This document shows, piece after piece, positions 22,117-33,717 of a stretch of 64,000 nt of DNA. Within the stretch, counting starts at the first letter, position 1; each line of letters starts with the position of its first letter. Source of the DNA: Rhodosporidiobolus odoratus (lineage: Eukaryota > Basidiomycota > Microbotryomycetes > Sporidiobolales > Sporidiobolaceae); contig JAOANU010000003.1 of NCBI GenBank assembly GCA_034387635.1, forward strand, positions 1,116,001 to 1,180,000. The letters are read 5' to 3'. A program made the position numbers and the translations under genes. The notes below the pieces were generated by a model, which was not told the origin of the DNA, did no database searches, and saw nothing but the letters and a program-made list of their open reading frames with translations.

Positions 22117-22896
22117 CTAGACAGCGAGAGCCACCACAACAGCGACGAGGAGGGATGCGGAGCCAAGGCGGAGGGCGGTAGCGCCAGAATCTTGGGAGGT
22201 TTCGGAGGCTGAAGCTGCTGCTGAGGCGGATGAAGACACGGAGGCGGAGAACGAGCCGGTCTGGCTGCTCGGAGCCGCCGTAGTCGACATGGTGAGGGTG
22301 ACCGCCATGCCGTTGCTCTCGGTGGTGTAAAGCGCCTCCGTAGCCCAAAGTGACGAACGCTCCGAAGCGTACTCACTACCACCGTCGGCGAGGACCGAGG
22401 ATTCGGGTGCGCTGACGCCGTCAATGTTGAGAGGCATACCGCAGCCGCGTGTGAAGGAGATGGCGAGCTGCTGAGCGGTGGCGGCAGACTCCGAAGTCGA
22501 AGGATCCGAGGCGGCGGAAATGATGCACGAAGCGCAGGATTCCAGACTGCGTGCATTGGCGTCGGTGCAGACACATGCGAAGGAGGACGCCTCATCCGCC
22601 GGCGAGTCGCCGATCATGGTGCAGGACTGCAAAGTACCGAAATTAGCCCATAAGAAAAGGAAAGTGCTGGAGAAAATGCGACTCGCGGCCGCCGCAGTTT
22701 CGAAAGCATCGCAAGCGCTCGTGCAACTCGACGGAAAGTCCGACTCGGTCCCATCTTCAGACCCAAAGAGCTGGGCGGATGCCAGGAAGGCGCAGCCTAC
22801 GCAAAGCTTTCGGTCAGCTCCTGATCAGAGCACCGCGGAGGTGTGCAGAGAGATCTCACACGCACCGAGGGTGACGAAGAGGGTGCGGGTCAGCAT
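22117..22896 (-). CDS. Small secreted Cys-containing protein, probably GPI-anchored (copy 2)
   Basis: Paralogue of the gene at 20911-21634. Exon 1 starts MLTRTLFVTL; splicing through a GTGCGT donor gives GCAFLASAQLFGSEDGTESD and FPSSCTSACDAFETAAA. A weak-donor intron then leads to SCTMIGDSPADEASSFACVC and TDANARSLESCASCIIS. Cys positions match copy 1: C-x3-C, then C, C-x-C, C-x2-C and a later single C. The protein goes on with TAQQLAISFTRGCGMPLNID, a Ser/Thr/Ala linker longer than in copy 1, and a hydrophobic end (LRLGSASLLVAVVVALAV) that looks like a GPI-attachment signal. The second intron is inferred from the alignment with copy 1, since unspliced reading is also open there. Confidence 0.72.
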
Positions 22897-23479
22897 TTTG
22901 ATGCTGATAGTAACGAACGACGTAGGGCTGAAGGGAACGAGCGTATGAGATGGGGAGGAGGGAAGCGAGGGGGAGCCGGCGGAACCGACGCAAGGGGTCT
23001 GACAGGGGGTATGCTTTCTTCCTCTTCTCTCCGCGCTTTGGATGCGCTGGTGCGTACAGGACATCACGGAGAGCTAGGGTCTGACCCTATACATGTGGAG
23101 CTGCCTCCCAGACGGAGGAGTTCAGCAAGGAAAGGTACCCCTTCGCAATGTACAATTTTCTCCTCTAGCCACCGCTCTTCATGCAACCCACGGTGGCTTT
23201 CGAGCACGGCACAGCGAGTCTGGGCCGTTGCATGAACGTGGATCTAGAGAGGAGGGGGTATGTAAAGTATTGAAAGAGATCTCAGACAAACATGGAAGGC
23301 AAGGAAAGCGACGACGACGACGATGAAAACCCAGAATCAGAAAGCGGACGGGGTTGAAACTACTCTACAGGAGAATTTGGGGGATGGTGGCACTGCGGCG
23401 CTTTTGTGGTGTTGCTGGTCCGGCACTTCTGCACGCGTCGCACCCTTCTTTCGACGTCTGCCCTTCACGAACTTCTCGT
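22897..23479. other. Intergenic region upstream of the secreted protein pair
   Basis: Promoter of copy 2 and the 3' end of the acyltransferase gene. No gene, RNA or repeat recognised. Confidence 0.5.
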
Positions 23480-26400
23480 CTACTCATCCGTCAGCTCCGC
23501 GGGCCGCCTCTGGGTTGCGCCTTCCTGTTGCTGGACGCCAGTCGCCCGAGGCGTCGTAGGCGAGGTGGAGTCGAGGGCCGAAAGATTGAGCCGGGTGCGG
23601 GAGCGCGAGCGAGAGACACGGCGTGTAGCGGTCGGAGTCAGAGTCGTGGGCGAGTCGGGCTGACCTTGCTCGAGGTTGAGGATGTGGATGACCTGCACGG
23701 GAGAGAAGGGCACGTCAGGTTTCTGCGCATAAACAGGTGATTGAAAGAAACAGAACGGAGAGAATGCTCACCTCGTCGTAGTCGGGCGCTTCTTCCGTCG
23801 TGTAGCCAGACACGTAGCCCGATCCCAGGCCTTGCCCATCCGTAAAGCCTCCATCGACGTCACTATCTGCCCCAACCCCGTTGGCGAACTTGATACTCCT
23901 GTCTTTCGGCAGAGCCATACTCTGACTCCATCCGTACCCGAAAAGGAACTCGTCGACCCAAGTGAGCGGGTGCTGGAAGAATTTGCCCTGAGCGGAATCG
24001 CGCTTGTCGGACGGCTTTGAGGAGGGAACGATGCGAGACGAGTCAAATTCTTCCCAGATGGTCGGGGCGAGCTCGTCGACGAGATCGTTGAGTTCCGAGG
24101 CGAGCTCCTCGCGCTGGGCACGGAGCTTGAGAAGCTGAGGTGCTTTGCCGGGGATGAGGGAGAGGACGAGGGGACGCAAGGACCTGCAGAAGGATCAGGT
24201 GAATATTGATGATGAAGAAACGCGAGGGCTGCGAATAGGGCAAGAACGGCAAGGAACAGAACGTACTTGTAGACGTCCATACCAACTTCTCCGAACTTGA
24301 GCGCCGCTACACCGATAAACGGAAGTCCGGCAAACGTCGCTATGGGTGCCCAGATCTTGTACTGGTAGGGCAAGCCAAGCTTGTGCGCGAGGATGACGGC
24401 ATTGACGGCGTAGACAGTGTAGAGGGAAGGAGCACCAGCAAGGGCGACGAGGACCTTCCAAGTTGCGAGGACGTCGCGACCAGCGATCTTGACGGACGAG
24501 GCGGCGAGTGCTTCCTTTGCCTTCTTGCGCGAGATAAGCTTGGCGGCGATGAAGATAGGCGCATTGAGGACGACACCGGGTAGGGCGACAAGACCCCAGG
24601 CGGAGAGAAGGCCGAGGCGGTACATGAGGAGGAAGAAGGAACGCCAACGAGGCCGGCCGACACTGTCGACCTGGTGATCTTTTAGCCCGAGGTAGCCGAG
24701 CAGTGTGTTGTACTCCCGTACGCGGCGCTCGAGGTTCTGGATGCGAGGGTCTGCCTTGTAAACCTCGTAGCCGACGATAAAGCGCTTGTTGAGCTCGACA
24801 ATCTGACCAAGGGTGAGGTTCTGGCCAGGAGGGCGGTAGAGGCGACGAGCGGCTTGAATGAGCTGCGAGTGCGGAAGGGTCAGTAGGAGCCAGGTAGAAG
24901 GGTGTCGACAGGCTACGTACCATCAGAGTCTCGTAGTCCGGAGCACGAACAGTCACGCTCTTCAGCCCATCCACGATAATTTCCATCATGCCAGCAATCG
25001 CCTTCTTCTTCTCCTCGCCGCCCTTCTCAAAGTCCTCGACATGTCCACGTGGGATCTCGATGGGCGTGCCAAACTCGACAACAGCGCGCGAGCGGAACTT
25101 GTGCGGGTGGAAGTAGCTGAGACCGACAGGGACGATCTGGAGCTTGAGGTCGGGATGGGCCGAGATAGCGCCGAGCGCCATGATGGAAACGCCGGCCTTG
25201 AGCGGAAGGAGGTCGGTGCGGTCGTGAGAACCGCCTTCGGGGAAAATACCAATGCTGCCACCTTCGGTGAGCTTCTGGTACACCGACGAGTACATGCTCG
25301 ACTGATCGACATGCGGAAGAACCTTTGACAGAGCGAGGCGTCAGCGACGGGCGCAGAGCGCGAGGTATCGCAAGGAGAGGGCGTACCTTGAACGCAACTC
25401 CCTCCGACTTTTCCTTCAGGCCTTCCAGCGCTTTCTTCGCAAATTCTTTCTTCAGCCTGAGCTCCGTGTCACTAATTACCTCTACTACCTCGGCCGTCAC
25501 ACTCCCGAGGTTGCGAGGGAGAAGGATCTGAGAACGTGGCTTGGCGAAATCCTTGGTGAAGCTGGTGCCGTCGCCGATGATCACGAGTGTATCATCTGGT
25601 GACAGCAATATAGTGCCGGAGCCGGCGAAAGCGGAGTCTTGTGCACGAGCGACCGGAACTTTAGAAGCCCAGAATCAGTAAGCGAAAGAAGGTAATCGGG
25701 GAGACGGACGCACTGCTCTGCATGCAACGCGAGGCTAGTCCAACGAAGGCCCTCTGCATACTCGAAGCTGCAGCGAGGAACGATATGCGGCGTCCACTCT
25801 CACGCTTGATCTCACTCATAATGAGAAGCGGGTCAAGGAACTGAGGAAAGCGAAGTCAGGGGATCCTGTTCGCGGTAAAGCACGAAGTCGGCTGGGGGCG
25901 TACCTGATTGTGATGAGGTCCGACAACAAAGATGACTGCTCCCTCCGCTGGCCTGGGAATTTTCCACGCTCCCCTGCTACGGATTTCGCGGAAAAAGATG
26001 TTGATGACCACCCTCCACATGTGCGCGACGACGTCGTACACGAGGTTGCTCCCGAGAGCTCCACGAGCGTGAAGGAACATGGCAACCTGATGAATTATGA
26101 AACGGGCAATGTGTCGCAGAGGAGACGGGATGAGAAAGCGAAGGCGGCGGATGGAGGTGGGGACGAGTAGGAGGAATCCCTTGAGTAGAGTGCGGAGGTC
26201 GTTGTGTGTCTCTGTGAGGGATGGTGGCGGGTGTTCTGTGCCGGTATCTATGGGAGGGAGAGGAGCGCGGTGCGAGGAGGAGGTTCGGGAGCCGGGAGTG
26301 CAGAGGGTCGAGGGAGAGATTGAGCGGGACGAGGCAGCGAGGGGGTCGCTAAGGGTCACGCTAGACTGTGTCGGAAGCTGCGTCTGCTTGACTGGCTCTG

Positions 26401-26668
26401 CCGGCGGTAACAGGAAAGGTGGGGAGTTGGCGTTGTGAGCCTGGGAAGGTTGCAGGGCTTGCACTGGCTGTGCTAGGCCTGGCTTTGTGGCAGTTGGCGT
26501 AGGTGAGTCGTTCTGCCCTTCTAACTGATCCAGAGTGAGTCGTGAAGTTGAGGCTAGAGGTTGGAGAGCGACGCGAGGAGGAGGAGCTGCCGGCGCCGGA
26601 TTGGAACCGGGAGGAACGGATTGGGTGTCGCCTCGCGGCAGCGAACGGGGTGGCATGTCGTCTGCCAT
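23480..26668 (-). CDS. Glycerol-3-phosphate acyltransferase (Sct1/Gpt2 type)
   Basis: ER membrane enzyme that acylates glycerol-3-phosphate to lysophosphatidate, the first step of glycerolipid and storage-lipid synthesis. A long Pro/Ser-rich N-terminus (MADDMPPRSLPRGD...) leads to a hydrophobic segment and the acyltransferase motifs. Motif I is VVGPHHNQ, spliced to FLDPLLIMSE, giving H-x4-D. After an SSSMQRAFVGLASRC block come LHVDQ-type sequence and motif III FPEGGSHDRTDLLPLKAG, then IVPVGLSYFHPHKFRSRAVV. The C-terminal half holds several membrane helices (LLSAWGLVALPGVVLNAPIF, IATFAGLPFIGVAALKF) and WEEFDSSRI. The cytosolic tail is Ser/Arg/Thr-rich with YVSGYTTEEAPDYDEV. About nine introns. 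Family is clear; which of the two yeast paralogues it matches best is not. Confidence 0.93.
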
Positions 26669-27228
26669 CGACTGTCCACGTTGGAGCGGTTACTCCAGCA
26701 CTTTGGTCGGCTAGGGACGAGTCACTTGACAGTTCCTCTCTCCGCGACGGCAAGAAAATTCTCGCCAGCTGGCATTTTCACCTTTGGCCCGCAGCAGCGA
26801 TAAAGTGTAGAAGATGCTGCTTGAAGGATAAGAAGGCAACCAGAGCCCCTACCGAATGCGGGTGTCGTAGGCTGAATATGCGAGACATGAGCCTTTTTTG
26901 CGCGCTCCCCACATTGACCTCAATTTCTCTCACTTCTCTCCCGTTCTTCATCTCCCCTCTTCTCCCTTCACCAAACTTACATCCTCTGACAAGGTATGCC
27001 CCTGTGTCCCTGTGTCGAGCAGCAAGCGCGCACACTCACTGCCTTGCCCCGTTCTCCTCCCCGAATTCGCTTCTGCTTCGACCGTTCGTCCTCTACCGAT
27101 ACCAGATGACCACCTGGTAAGCCAGCCACCGCTCTCAGAGTCGATCGTCACGACCGTTGCAACAGTTTCGCGCTTCACTTGGGCCCGCTCAACACCCAGG
27201 CCGCAAACAGGAATCGGCGGCGAGCAAG
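26669..27228. promoter_or_regulatory. Divergent promoter region, acyltransferase / metallothionein
   Basis: 560 nt separating two divergent start codons. On the plus strand a pyrimidine-rich run (about 26920-26990) precedes the metallothionein start. STRE-like CCCCT pentamers occur near 26953 and 27001, but such short words are expected by chance. No copper-response element was identified with confidence. Confidence 0.45.
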
Positions 27229-27815
27229 ATGGGATGCTGTGAGTAGGCTGAAGCGGACCAGCCACGGCATCCAGAACGATCTGAGCAATGTACGGGCTGG
27301 CTAAGAAGCGCCAGCGACTCACGCTCGAAGGACACGACGCAATGTGGCTTTTCGCATAAATGGCGCATTGCTCTCTCGCCGCCGAGGCAACCAGATGCGT
27401 CTCGAAGCTGTCTTGGATTGTCGTGCTGACCGTGCGTGTGGCCCCCAGCGGCTGCTCCACTGTCGGTACCTGCACTGTACGCTTTTCCTTCCCTTCCACT
27501 TGAGCTGCCTTGCGACTTGCTGATCAACCTTGTGTCCCTCCAGTGCGCCCCCGGCGCTTGCCAGTGCAACAACTGCCACGGCGGCGCCGACAAGAACAAG
27601 GAAGCCGGCGCCAAGTCGTGCTGCAAAGACAACAACGGGTACGCGGTCACCTTCCACCCTTGCTCCCCTTGCTCCGTAAGCTGACTGCGCGCTCCTCGCG
27701 CCTCTTGGAAAACGACAGTACGCAGACCTGCGACTGCAGCTCTTCCGCCACTTGCAAGTGCGAGAAGGGCAAGTGCTCGTGCGAGTCTTGTGGCAAGAAG
27801 CAGGCCACCGCCTGA
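27229..27815 (+). CDS. Cys-rich metallothionein-like protein
   Basis: Probable cytosolic metal chelator (copper, zinc or cadmium). Best model: exon 1 27229-27238 (MGC + one base), exon 2 27449-27465 (17 nt), exon 3 27544-27638, exon 4 27719-27815. All four introns boundaries are GT-AG and the first two introns have CTGAC and CTGAT branch points. The product is about 72 residues with 14 Cys in C-x-C, C-x2-C and C-C pairs: CAPGACQCNNC, SCCKDNN, TCDCSSSATCKCEKGKC and SCESCGKK. It has few aromatic residues, as is usual for metallothioneins. Exons 3 and 4 are secure. Exons 1-2 are the only in-frame way I found to reach an ATG with good splice signals and stay tentative. Confidence 0.78.
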
Positions 27816-28342
27816 ACGACCCTGGCGCCCGGCCCACCTCGTCCACCCTGCCCGCCAACATACCCATGCGATGCTTGAAGGAAGTGCTGGGTCAGGAGGA
27901 GCAGAGGGGACGTGGCAGAAGCAGTGTACACTACTCAGTTGGTTTCCAGCCTGAAATTCCATTCTCGTTCTGAGTCGAATAACCTGGCACCGTCTGTCTC
28001 CTCGCCCACATGTGCGCTATGGCTGAACTGCTGAGTACTCTGCAGGCCGCTGGATATGGGAGGCTTGGCGATCTTCGACTGGGAAGGTCGGGCTCGGCGG
28101 AATCTCCAAGTAACGCGCTCCCACTTGTCGACCTTGACACTGAGGACTTGACGCGTGCCGATACCTTGTACATAGTCATATCTAACAAGCGTGCGACTAC
28201 TGACGCAGTCTCCAGTGTAGTCGACAGTCGCGTCGCGCTTCCTCTCCCTATCACACTGCAACTCACCTTCGACGTTACGACTGCAGTATTGCAGTGCAGC
28301 TGCGCACACTAAGCTCAACCAGAGCGTCTGTAGCTCTACGCC
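27816..28342. other. Intergenic region between metallothionein and the SDR-GT47 gene
   Basis: 3' end of the metallothionein transcript and promoter of the next plus-strand gene. No coding segment or RNA gene recognised. Confidence 0.5.
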
Positions 28343-31300
28343 ATGCCTCCCCTGCTCCGCCTCTCTTCCCTCATTCGCGTTGGCGCTCTCTTTCTCGTCG
28401 CCCTCTTCATCCTCCATATTCTCGCCTCGTTCTCAAGCTCGCCAGCGCCGAAGTCACCCTACTACGACTCGACAGTGCTTGCCGCAGAAGAGGGGTCGGG
28501 ATGGGGGGAGCGGTTAGGACTCGACCACTATGCAGAATGGGAAGACGGCATGAGAGGCAGGCTGGGAACGGGACTAGGACGTCTCAAAGACGGAGTTGGG
28601 TTGCTCAAGGGTGGATTGGGCTTCGGAGGAAGGGGCGCGAAGCTGGGTAGTTTGTACGAGGTATGTTCATCTCGATTCTTTCTTTTCCTTTTCCTCGACG
28701 TGCCTCTTGGAGGGTGACAGGCTAATCCTTCCGCGTTATAGCTCGTTGCGACGTCGAATCCCTCACCAAGACCGCCGTACTACGACTCACGTACCTCATT
28801 AGACCGTCTTCGCCTCACTTCCACCCGAGTTCTGGGACATGGCCAATCTTCCTCGTCCTCCGCCTCCGATGACGATGAATCCGAATCATTCTCAGATCGG
28901 CCTCGACGACACATCCTAGTCACTGGCGGTTTCGGCTCCCTTGGCAGATTCGTTGTGCGAGACTTGCTGCTGAACAGCGGCGGTCCGGCAACACGGGTTG
29001 ACGAGTGGGGTTCTTCCGGAACGAGCGGTAGCGACGAGCAGACTTGGGAGCAGGACGTTCTCGTCACAATCCTCGACACTGTCGACCGCACGTCCGAACT
29101 CAATTTCCTCCTCCAATCTGCCCCATACGACAAGCCCGGGGCAACAAAAATCAAAGGAACCGATCCACGCACGCAGGCTTTCTCTGCCAGCGAGAGGTCG
29201 GTCGAAAACTTCCGCAAGCAAGGCAAGCTCCGCATCGTCGAGGGCGACGTGCGAGACCCGGAGCTGCTCAAGTCGATTCTCGTCGCTAGCGGGACTGCCA
29301 CGACGGGCCTTCCGGCGAATCAGCAGGCCGCGGCGCTGGCCAACGCCAGGCTGGCGCGGCCGAACCAGAAAGGTCACGCCACTACGACCACCATCATCCC
29401 TCCGATTTCGGGTATCGTTCACCTGGCGGCGTACAGCCCGAAAGCCTGCAGGACCAACCCGGCCGATTGCGTGAATGTCGAGACGGACGGCATGAAGACT
29501 ATCTTGGGTGCTATGGGCAGGGAGGGTCTGGAGATGGAGGGCACGTCGGAGGGGGCGAAGGCGGTTGTGGCAGACCGGCCATGGCTTGTAGTGCCGAGGC
29601 GCGCAGATCGATGGGACGAGGTGGGCTTTCTCTTTTTGTTGCTGAATCCCGATTGCTGATTCGGTTATCGATGCCAGGCATCCATCGCGCATAACGGCAA
29701 CGCCTCCTCTCTTTCGACCCAGGCTTCGGTCGACCTCGTCAAGGAATTCACCCAGCAACATCCCCTCCACTCTCTCCTTCTTCAGCTCCCTTCCGCCTTC
29801 TCCATTGTCGGCGACCCCTTCGCCTCTCGCTTCGACCCCGTTCCCTCCCTCGTGCAGTCCGCCCTCGGCAACCTTCCGGTCACCATCTACACCTCTTCCA
29901 CCCAGTCGGAAACCTTCGTCTCCGTGGACGACGTCTCACGCTCCATCGTCCAGGGCGCGAGGATGCTCGACTTGGCTTCAGCGAAGAGCTACCTCCGCCT
30001 GCTCGGCTTCGTAGCTGAACTCGAGGTCGTCGGACCGCCCCAATCCTCCAGCTCTTCTTCGACTTCTCCTCTGGCAGACCTCGCCTCCACCGCCATCGCG
30101 CTCATCCGGTCCCAGTCCCCGTATGCTGAAATCGTACAGGACCGCGAAGCCGTCTCGACTGCGTCGAACTCGCAGTTTCATAACAGCGAGACAAGCCTGC
30201 GCAAGACGGCCTCGAAGGTCCTGGGCTACTCGCCAACCCTCTCCGTCCGCACCGCGCTGAAAGCCTACATCTCCTCCCTGCTGCGCCTCCAAGCCATGCA
30301 TCTCTCCTCCCGGATCAACGTCGCTTGCTCTTCTCCTCCTTCGATACCTGTTCTCGAAGAAGGTCTCCTCGCCTTGAGCGGCTGTAACGTTCAGCTCCTC
30401 ACTCTCATCGAAGGTGCTTACTTCACTTTGGGCTGCTCACAAGGCCTCGAGGGAGACCATCCCGAGCCTTTGGCAATCGTCCCAGCGGTGCCATACAAGG
30501 AGGGCGTTCGCGGCGTCGAGGTGTTTGCGGAGCGGGGTCTTGAGGGAAAGGTGGACATCCAGATGCGCTGTCCGGTGGTCGATGACGATGGCAAGCTTGT
30601 TCCTGGCGAGAGTGAGATCGTTATGTGGGCGGACACTATCGAGGGTGGCGAGTTTGCCGAACTCAACCAGCCAGGCGCGCACCCTATCGCCGAATGGTAC
30701 ACGATCGAGTTCGTGCAGCGAGATGCAAGGTCTTTCACCATGACTTTGCCGCCGACGGAGGGCGTGCCCGAGGGCGAAGAGCCGAAACGACGCCTGTCCT
30801 TCCGCGACCCGAACGGCAACAAGCGCAACCTCATCTTCCAGCCCACGGGCGAGGACGCTCGGGCGCTACTCTGGAAGCTCAATCCTATCTGTTGCGCTGC
30901 ATCACATCGTCGGAAAGACGTGTGGGAGTTCTTCCAGGAAGATCGTGAGTCCTTCCTCCTGCCACTACAGCCTGTCCATGCGATTGACCTCCCCTTGCAT
31001 GGCCGCAGCGCTTCTCACCTCTCAGGTGTCGTACCCTTCGGAAGACGGCCGCACTACTCTGGCCGAATCTACCCTCGCCGTTCAGCGCTGCCAGGACCTC
31101 CGCGGCGAGCACGACCGTATAGGCAAGCTTCAGCAGCGCTTCAAGCTCGCCTCCGACGACCTCTGTCACTCTTCCTACGGCGAGGCGACGTCCTGGGGTT
31201 CGAAGGACCACCAAACATGCTCAGTGGACTGCTCGGCTCCTGTGACGTGCATCGCTACCGAAGAATGCAAGTGCACCCGCGACCGTTGCGGCGACTCTCG

Positions 31301-32717
31301 AGAAGACTCCCCCTTCCCTTCCGTGTCCTACACCGACCGCCTCTCCTTCCCTCCCGACATATCGGCGAAACCGCAGACTCTAGCAGACCGCGTCAAGTCC
31401 ATTCCCTGGGACGCCCTCATTCTACCCGGAGCGAAGGACGCCTTCAGCCTCGGTTTCGACAAGCTGCCGAAAGGCCACGTTGTATCCCTCCCCGAATCGA
31501 TTGATAACCACCTTCAGTCGCCGGCATGCTACGATATCGACAAGTCGCCCCTGCCTTTCATGGGTGATCACTACGTTGTCCAGGCCTTCCGCAATAAAAC
31601 CGTCGACATCAACGAGGCGGATTTCGTTGTGGTTCCGTACTTCCAGGCAAGTCTGCCACAAGTCGTCGCTTTCTTGACCCTTATTGATTCTCGTTCGCGT
31701 TCTGCAGGGCTGCTACTACAATTACCTGCAGGAAAACACGTTCAAGAAGCTCGCCGATACGGTAGGTTACGCCGAGACTCGCATCGCTGCTGCGCCGCAA
31801 ATTACCGCAGGCCGCATCGTCGTACCCTTCACGCACGACTTCGGGTCTTGCACCGGGTGGTGGCCCAAGTTGGAGGACGTCCTTGGTCACTCTCCTCCTT
31901 CTCCTATGGATCAGGCTGTCGCATGGCAGGTCAGTCGCGGTTCTCTAAACGTCGCAAAGCCTTGTTCTCATGCTTTTTCTGGCTCTGCAGGTCAACGGCG
32001 ACTACAACACTCGTTGCATCAAACCGGATCAAGACGTCGTCATGCCCGCCGTCACCAAGCACACCAAGTCTCTCTTCGAGACCTTCAAGACTGTCAGCGA
32101 TATCGCTCCAGTAACAGATCGTCGTCATCTCGCTTTCTTCGCAGGTGGAGTCCGAGGGTTCGGAGCCATCGCACGCACGAAGATTGGCTGCGGCCGCACG
32201 GGGCAAGACCCCAATAGCCGCATACTGTACCAGCAATTCTCGCCAGGGAAGCGATACCTCGGAACCCTCAACTCGAGCAAGTTCTGCTTGTTGCCTCGAG
32301 GCATTCCGGCTTGGTGGGCTCATCGTCTTGCGTCTCTTTTTTCCTTAACTGTCGCTGACTTCTTGCATTCGCGCTCGCAGGACAACACGTACCTTCGAAG
32401 CCATTTACGCCGGCTGCATTCCCGCCTTCATCGTCGACCGCAACATCTTCCCCTTTCAAGACATCCTCGACTACTCGCGCTTCTCCGTAAGCATCCCGGA
32501 AAACGAGGCGCATCGCGTCGAGGAGCTACTCTCGGCGTACACGGACGAGCAGCTCCAAGAGCTGCAGGCGAACCTCGTCAAGGTTCGCGACGCTTTCCTC
32601 TTCAAGGACGGCGAAGAATGGGAACGGAAAGGACCGTTGTTCTTCTCGCTCGTCTCGATGGCGATGCGATTACCTTTGCAGTATCCGGCGGTAGGGAGTT
32701 GCTCGACAGCACGATGA
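28343..32717 (+). CDS. Membrane-anchored fusion: epimerase-like SDR domain + GT47 exostosin glycosyltransferase
   Basis: Type II membrane protein, probably Golgi. N-terminal anchor RVGALFLVALFILHILASF. After introns (from about 28660 and 29620) comes a Rossmann domain starting HILVTGGFGSLGRFVVRDLL, with GDVRDPELL, IVHLAAYSPKACR and VSVDDVSRSIVQGARML, as in extended SDR epimerases. A middle region of unknown fold ends ALLWKLNPICC. A splice (donor at 30945, acceptor reading PLLTSQVSYPSEDGR) keeps the frame into a Cys-rich stem (CSVDCSAPVTC, CKCTRDRCG). The exostosin domain follows: ADFVVVPYFQGCYYNYLQ, PFTHDFGSC, RRHLAFFAGGVRG, SKFCLLPRGIPAW, TFEAIYAGCIPAFIVDR. Stop at 32715-32717. About 1,300 residues. 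Linked sugar unknown; UXS1 next door hints at a xylose- or GlcA-bearing glycan. Confidence 0.82.
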
Positions 32718-33717
32718 GGGTCGGGGATGGGGACGGGGAGTTTCTCTGGTTTAATCTTGCGGAAGTTTTTGTGCAGTCTTGTTCTCTTCATTTGTTCATT
32801 TCCCCAATTCATCAGCATCTCTAGCAGCATACCCTCGGCTGAAACAGGCATCTACCCTATCTATTACATCGGTATTGCGCATCAGTAGAATCTGCGAGGA
32901 GAGATGCGCTTCACCGCTTCTGGTCCAGGTGTGACGCGCTGGATTTCCTTGTCTGCGCCCGGCTCTCGCGGTCGCTGTGCAGTCATCTGTGCGTTCAGCG
33001 ACGTGATGTCGCTTGCACGCTATGCCATGGTCAGCTTCGTCTTCCCTTTTCTTCCCTCGCATCCCATCAGGATCAAACGACTTCAACCTTCGCACATCAC
33101 CTGGAAGGGTGAGGTTCAGCTGTGCACGGCCCTGCCCAACGTCGTCCCCGCTCACCAGCGTCGAGGGTTCTAATTTCTCTCGGGGCCGCGTGCTGGCTTT
33201 TGGCTGGACTATGTAGATTGCTCGGACGGTCCAGCGTCCGAGTCGGGCGGCGAGGGATCGTTGCGTGCTCAAGCTGAGGTCTTGCCATGATGCTCTCTGT
33301 CTTCTGCGGTACGACGGCCCAAGGCTAACCAGCAATTGGCCTTCTCAAGTCGGAAGAAAAGGGCTGAAAGCCCGCCGTCGTCCGTTCTTACGGAGCGCTA
33401 CCATTCCCCACCTGCGGATCGCGGCATAGTCGGGAGGGCTGCTCAGTCCATCCGCATTCAAGCTCGCTGATCACAATAAGCGGGAGTTGCCTCTGCTGTC
33501 ACCATGTGTACTTGTCCGGCGTCGCGCCGGCTGATCGATTACACTGCCTCTTGTGATAGCTACGTGGAGTGCTAGTAAAGTAGACGGACCCGCAGGTAGG
33601 CTCCCTACTTGGACTTGTCCGAAACGGAGGGAAACCGCTTGCTCCGCTCGCTTTCTTCTGTGTCGGCCGTCCAGCGGTAGGAGGTTCAATGCTTTCCGAC
33701 TGTAGAAAACTGGGCAT
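32718..33717. other. One-kilobase convergent region without a gene
   Basis: Lies between the stop codons of the GT47 fusion and UXS1, three times longer than other convergent gaps here. Short frames exist on both strands but have no family features. A small perfect hairpin (GGGCTGAAAGCCC, 33361-33373) is the only structure noticed. A non-coding RNA cannot be excluded. Confidence 0.4.

Noticed and set aside
20911..22896. CFEM-domain assignment for the two small secreted proteins
   Set aside because: CFEM needs eight Cys with set spacing and a central Asp. The pattern seen here does not line up over the whole domain.
28343..32717. Two separate genes, an epimerase and an exostosin
   Set aside because: The frame continues through a well-formed GTGAGT intron, with no promoter-sized gap, stop or convincing new start between the domains. 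Transcript data could still overturn this.
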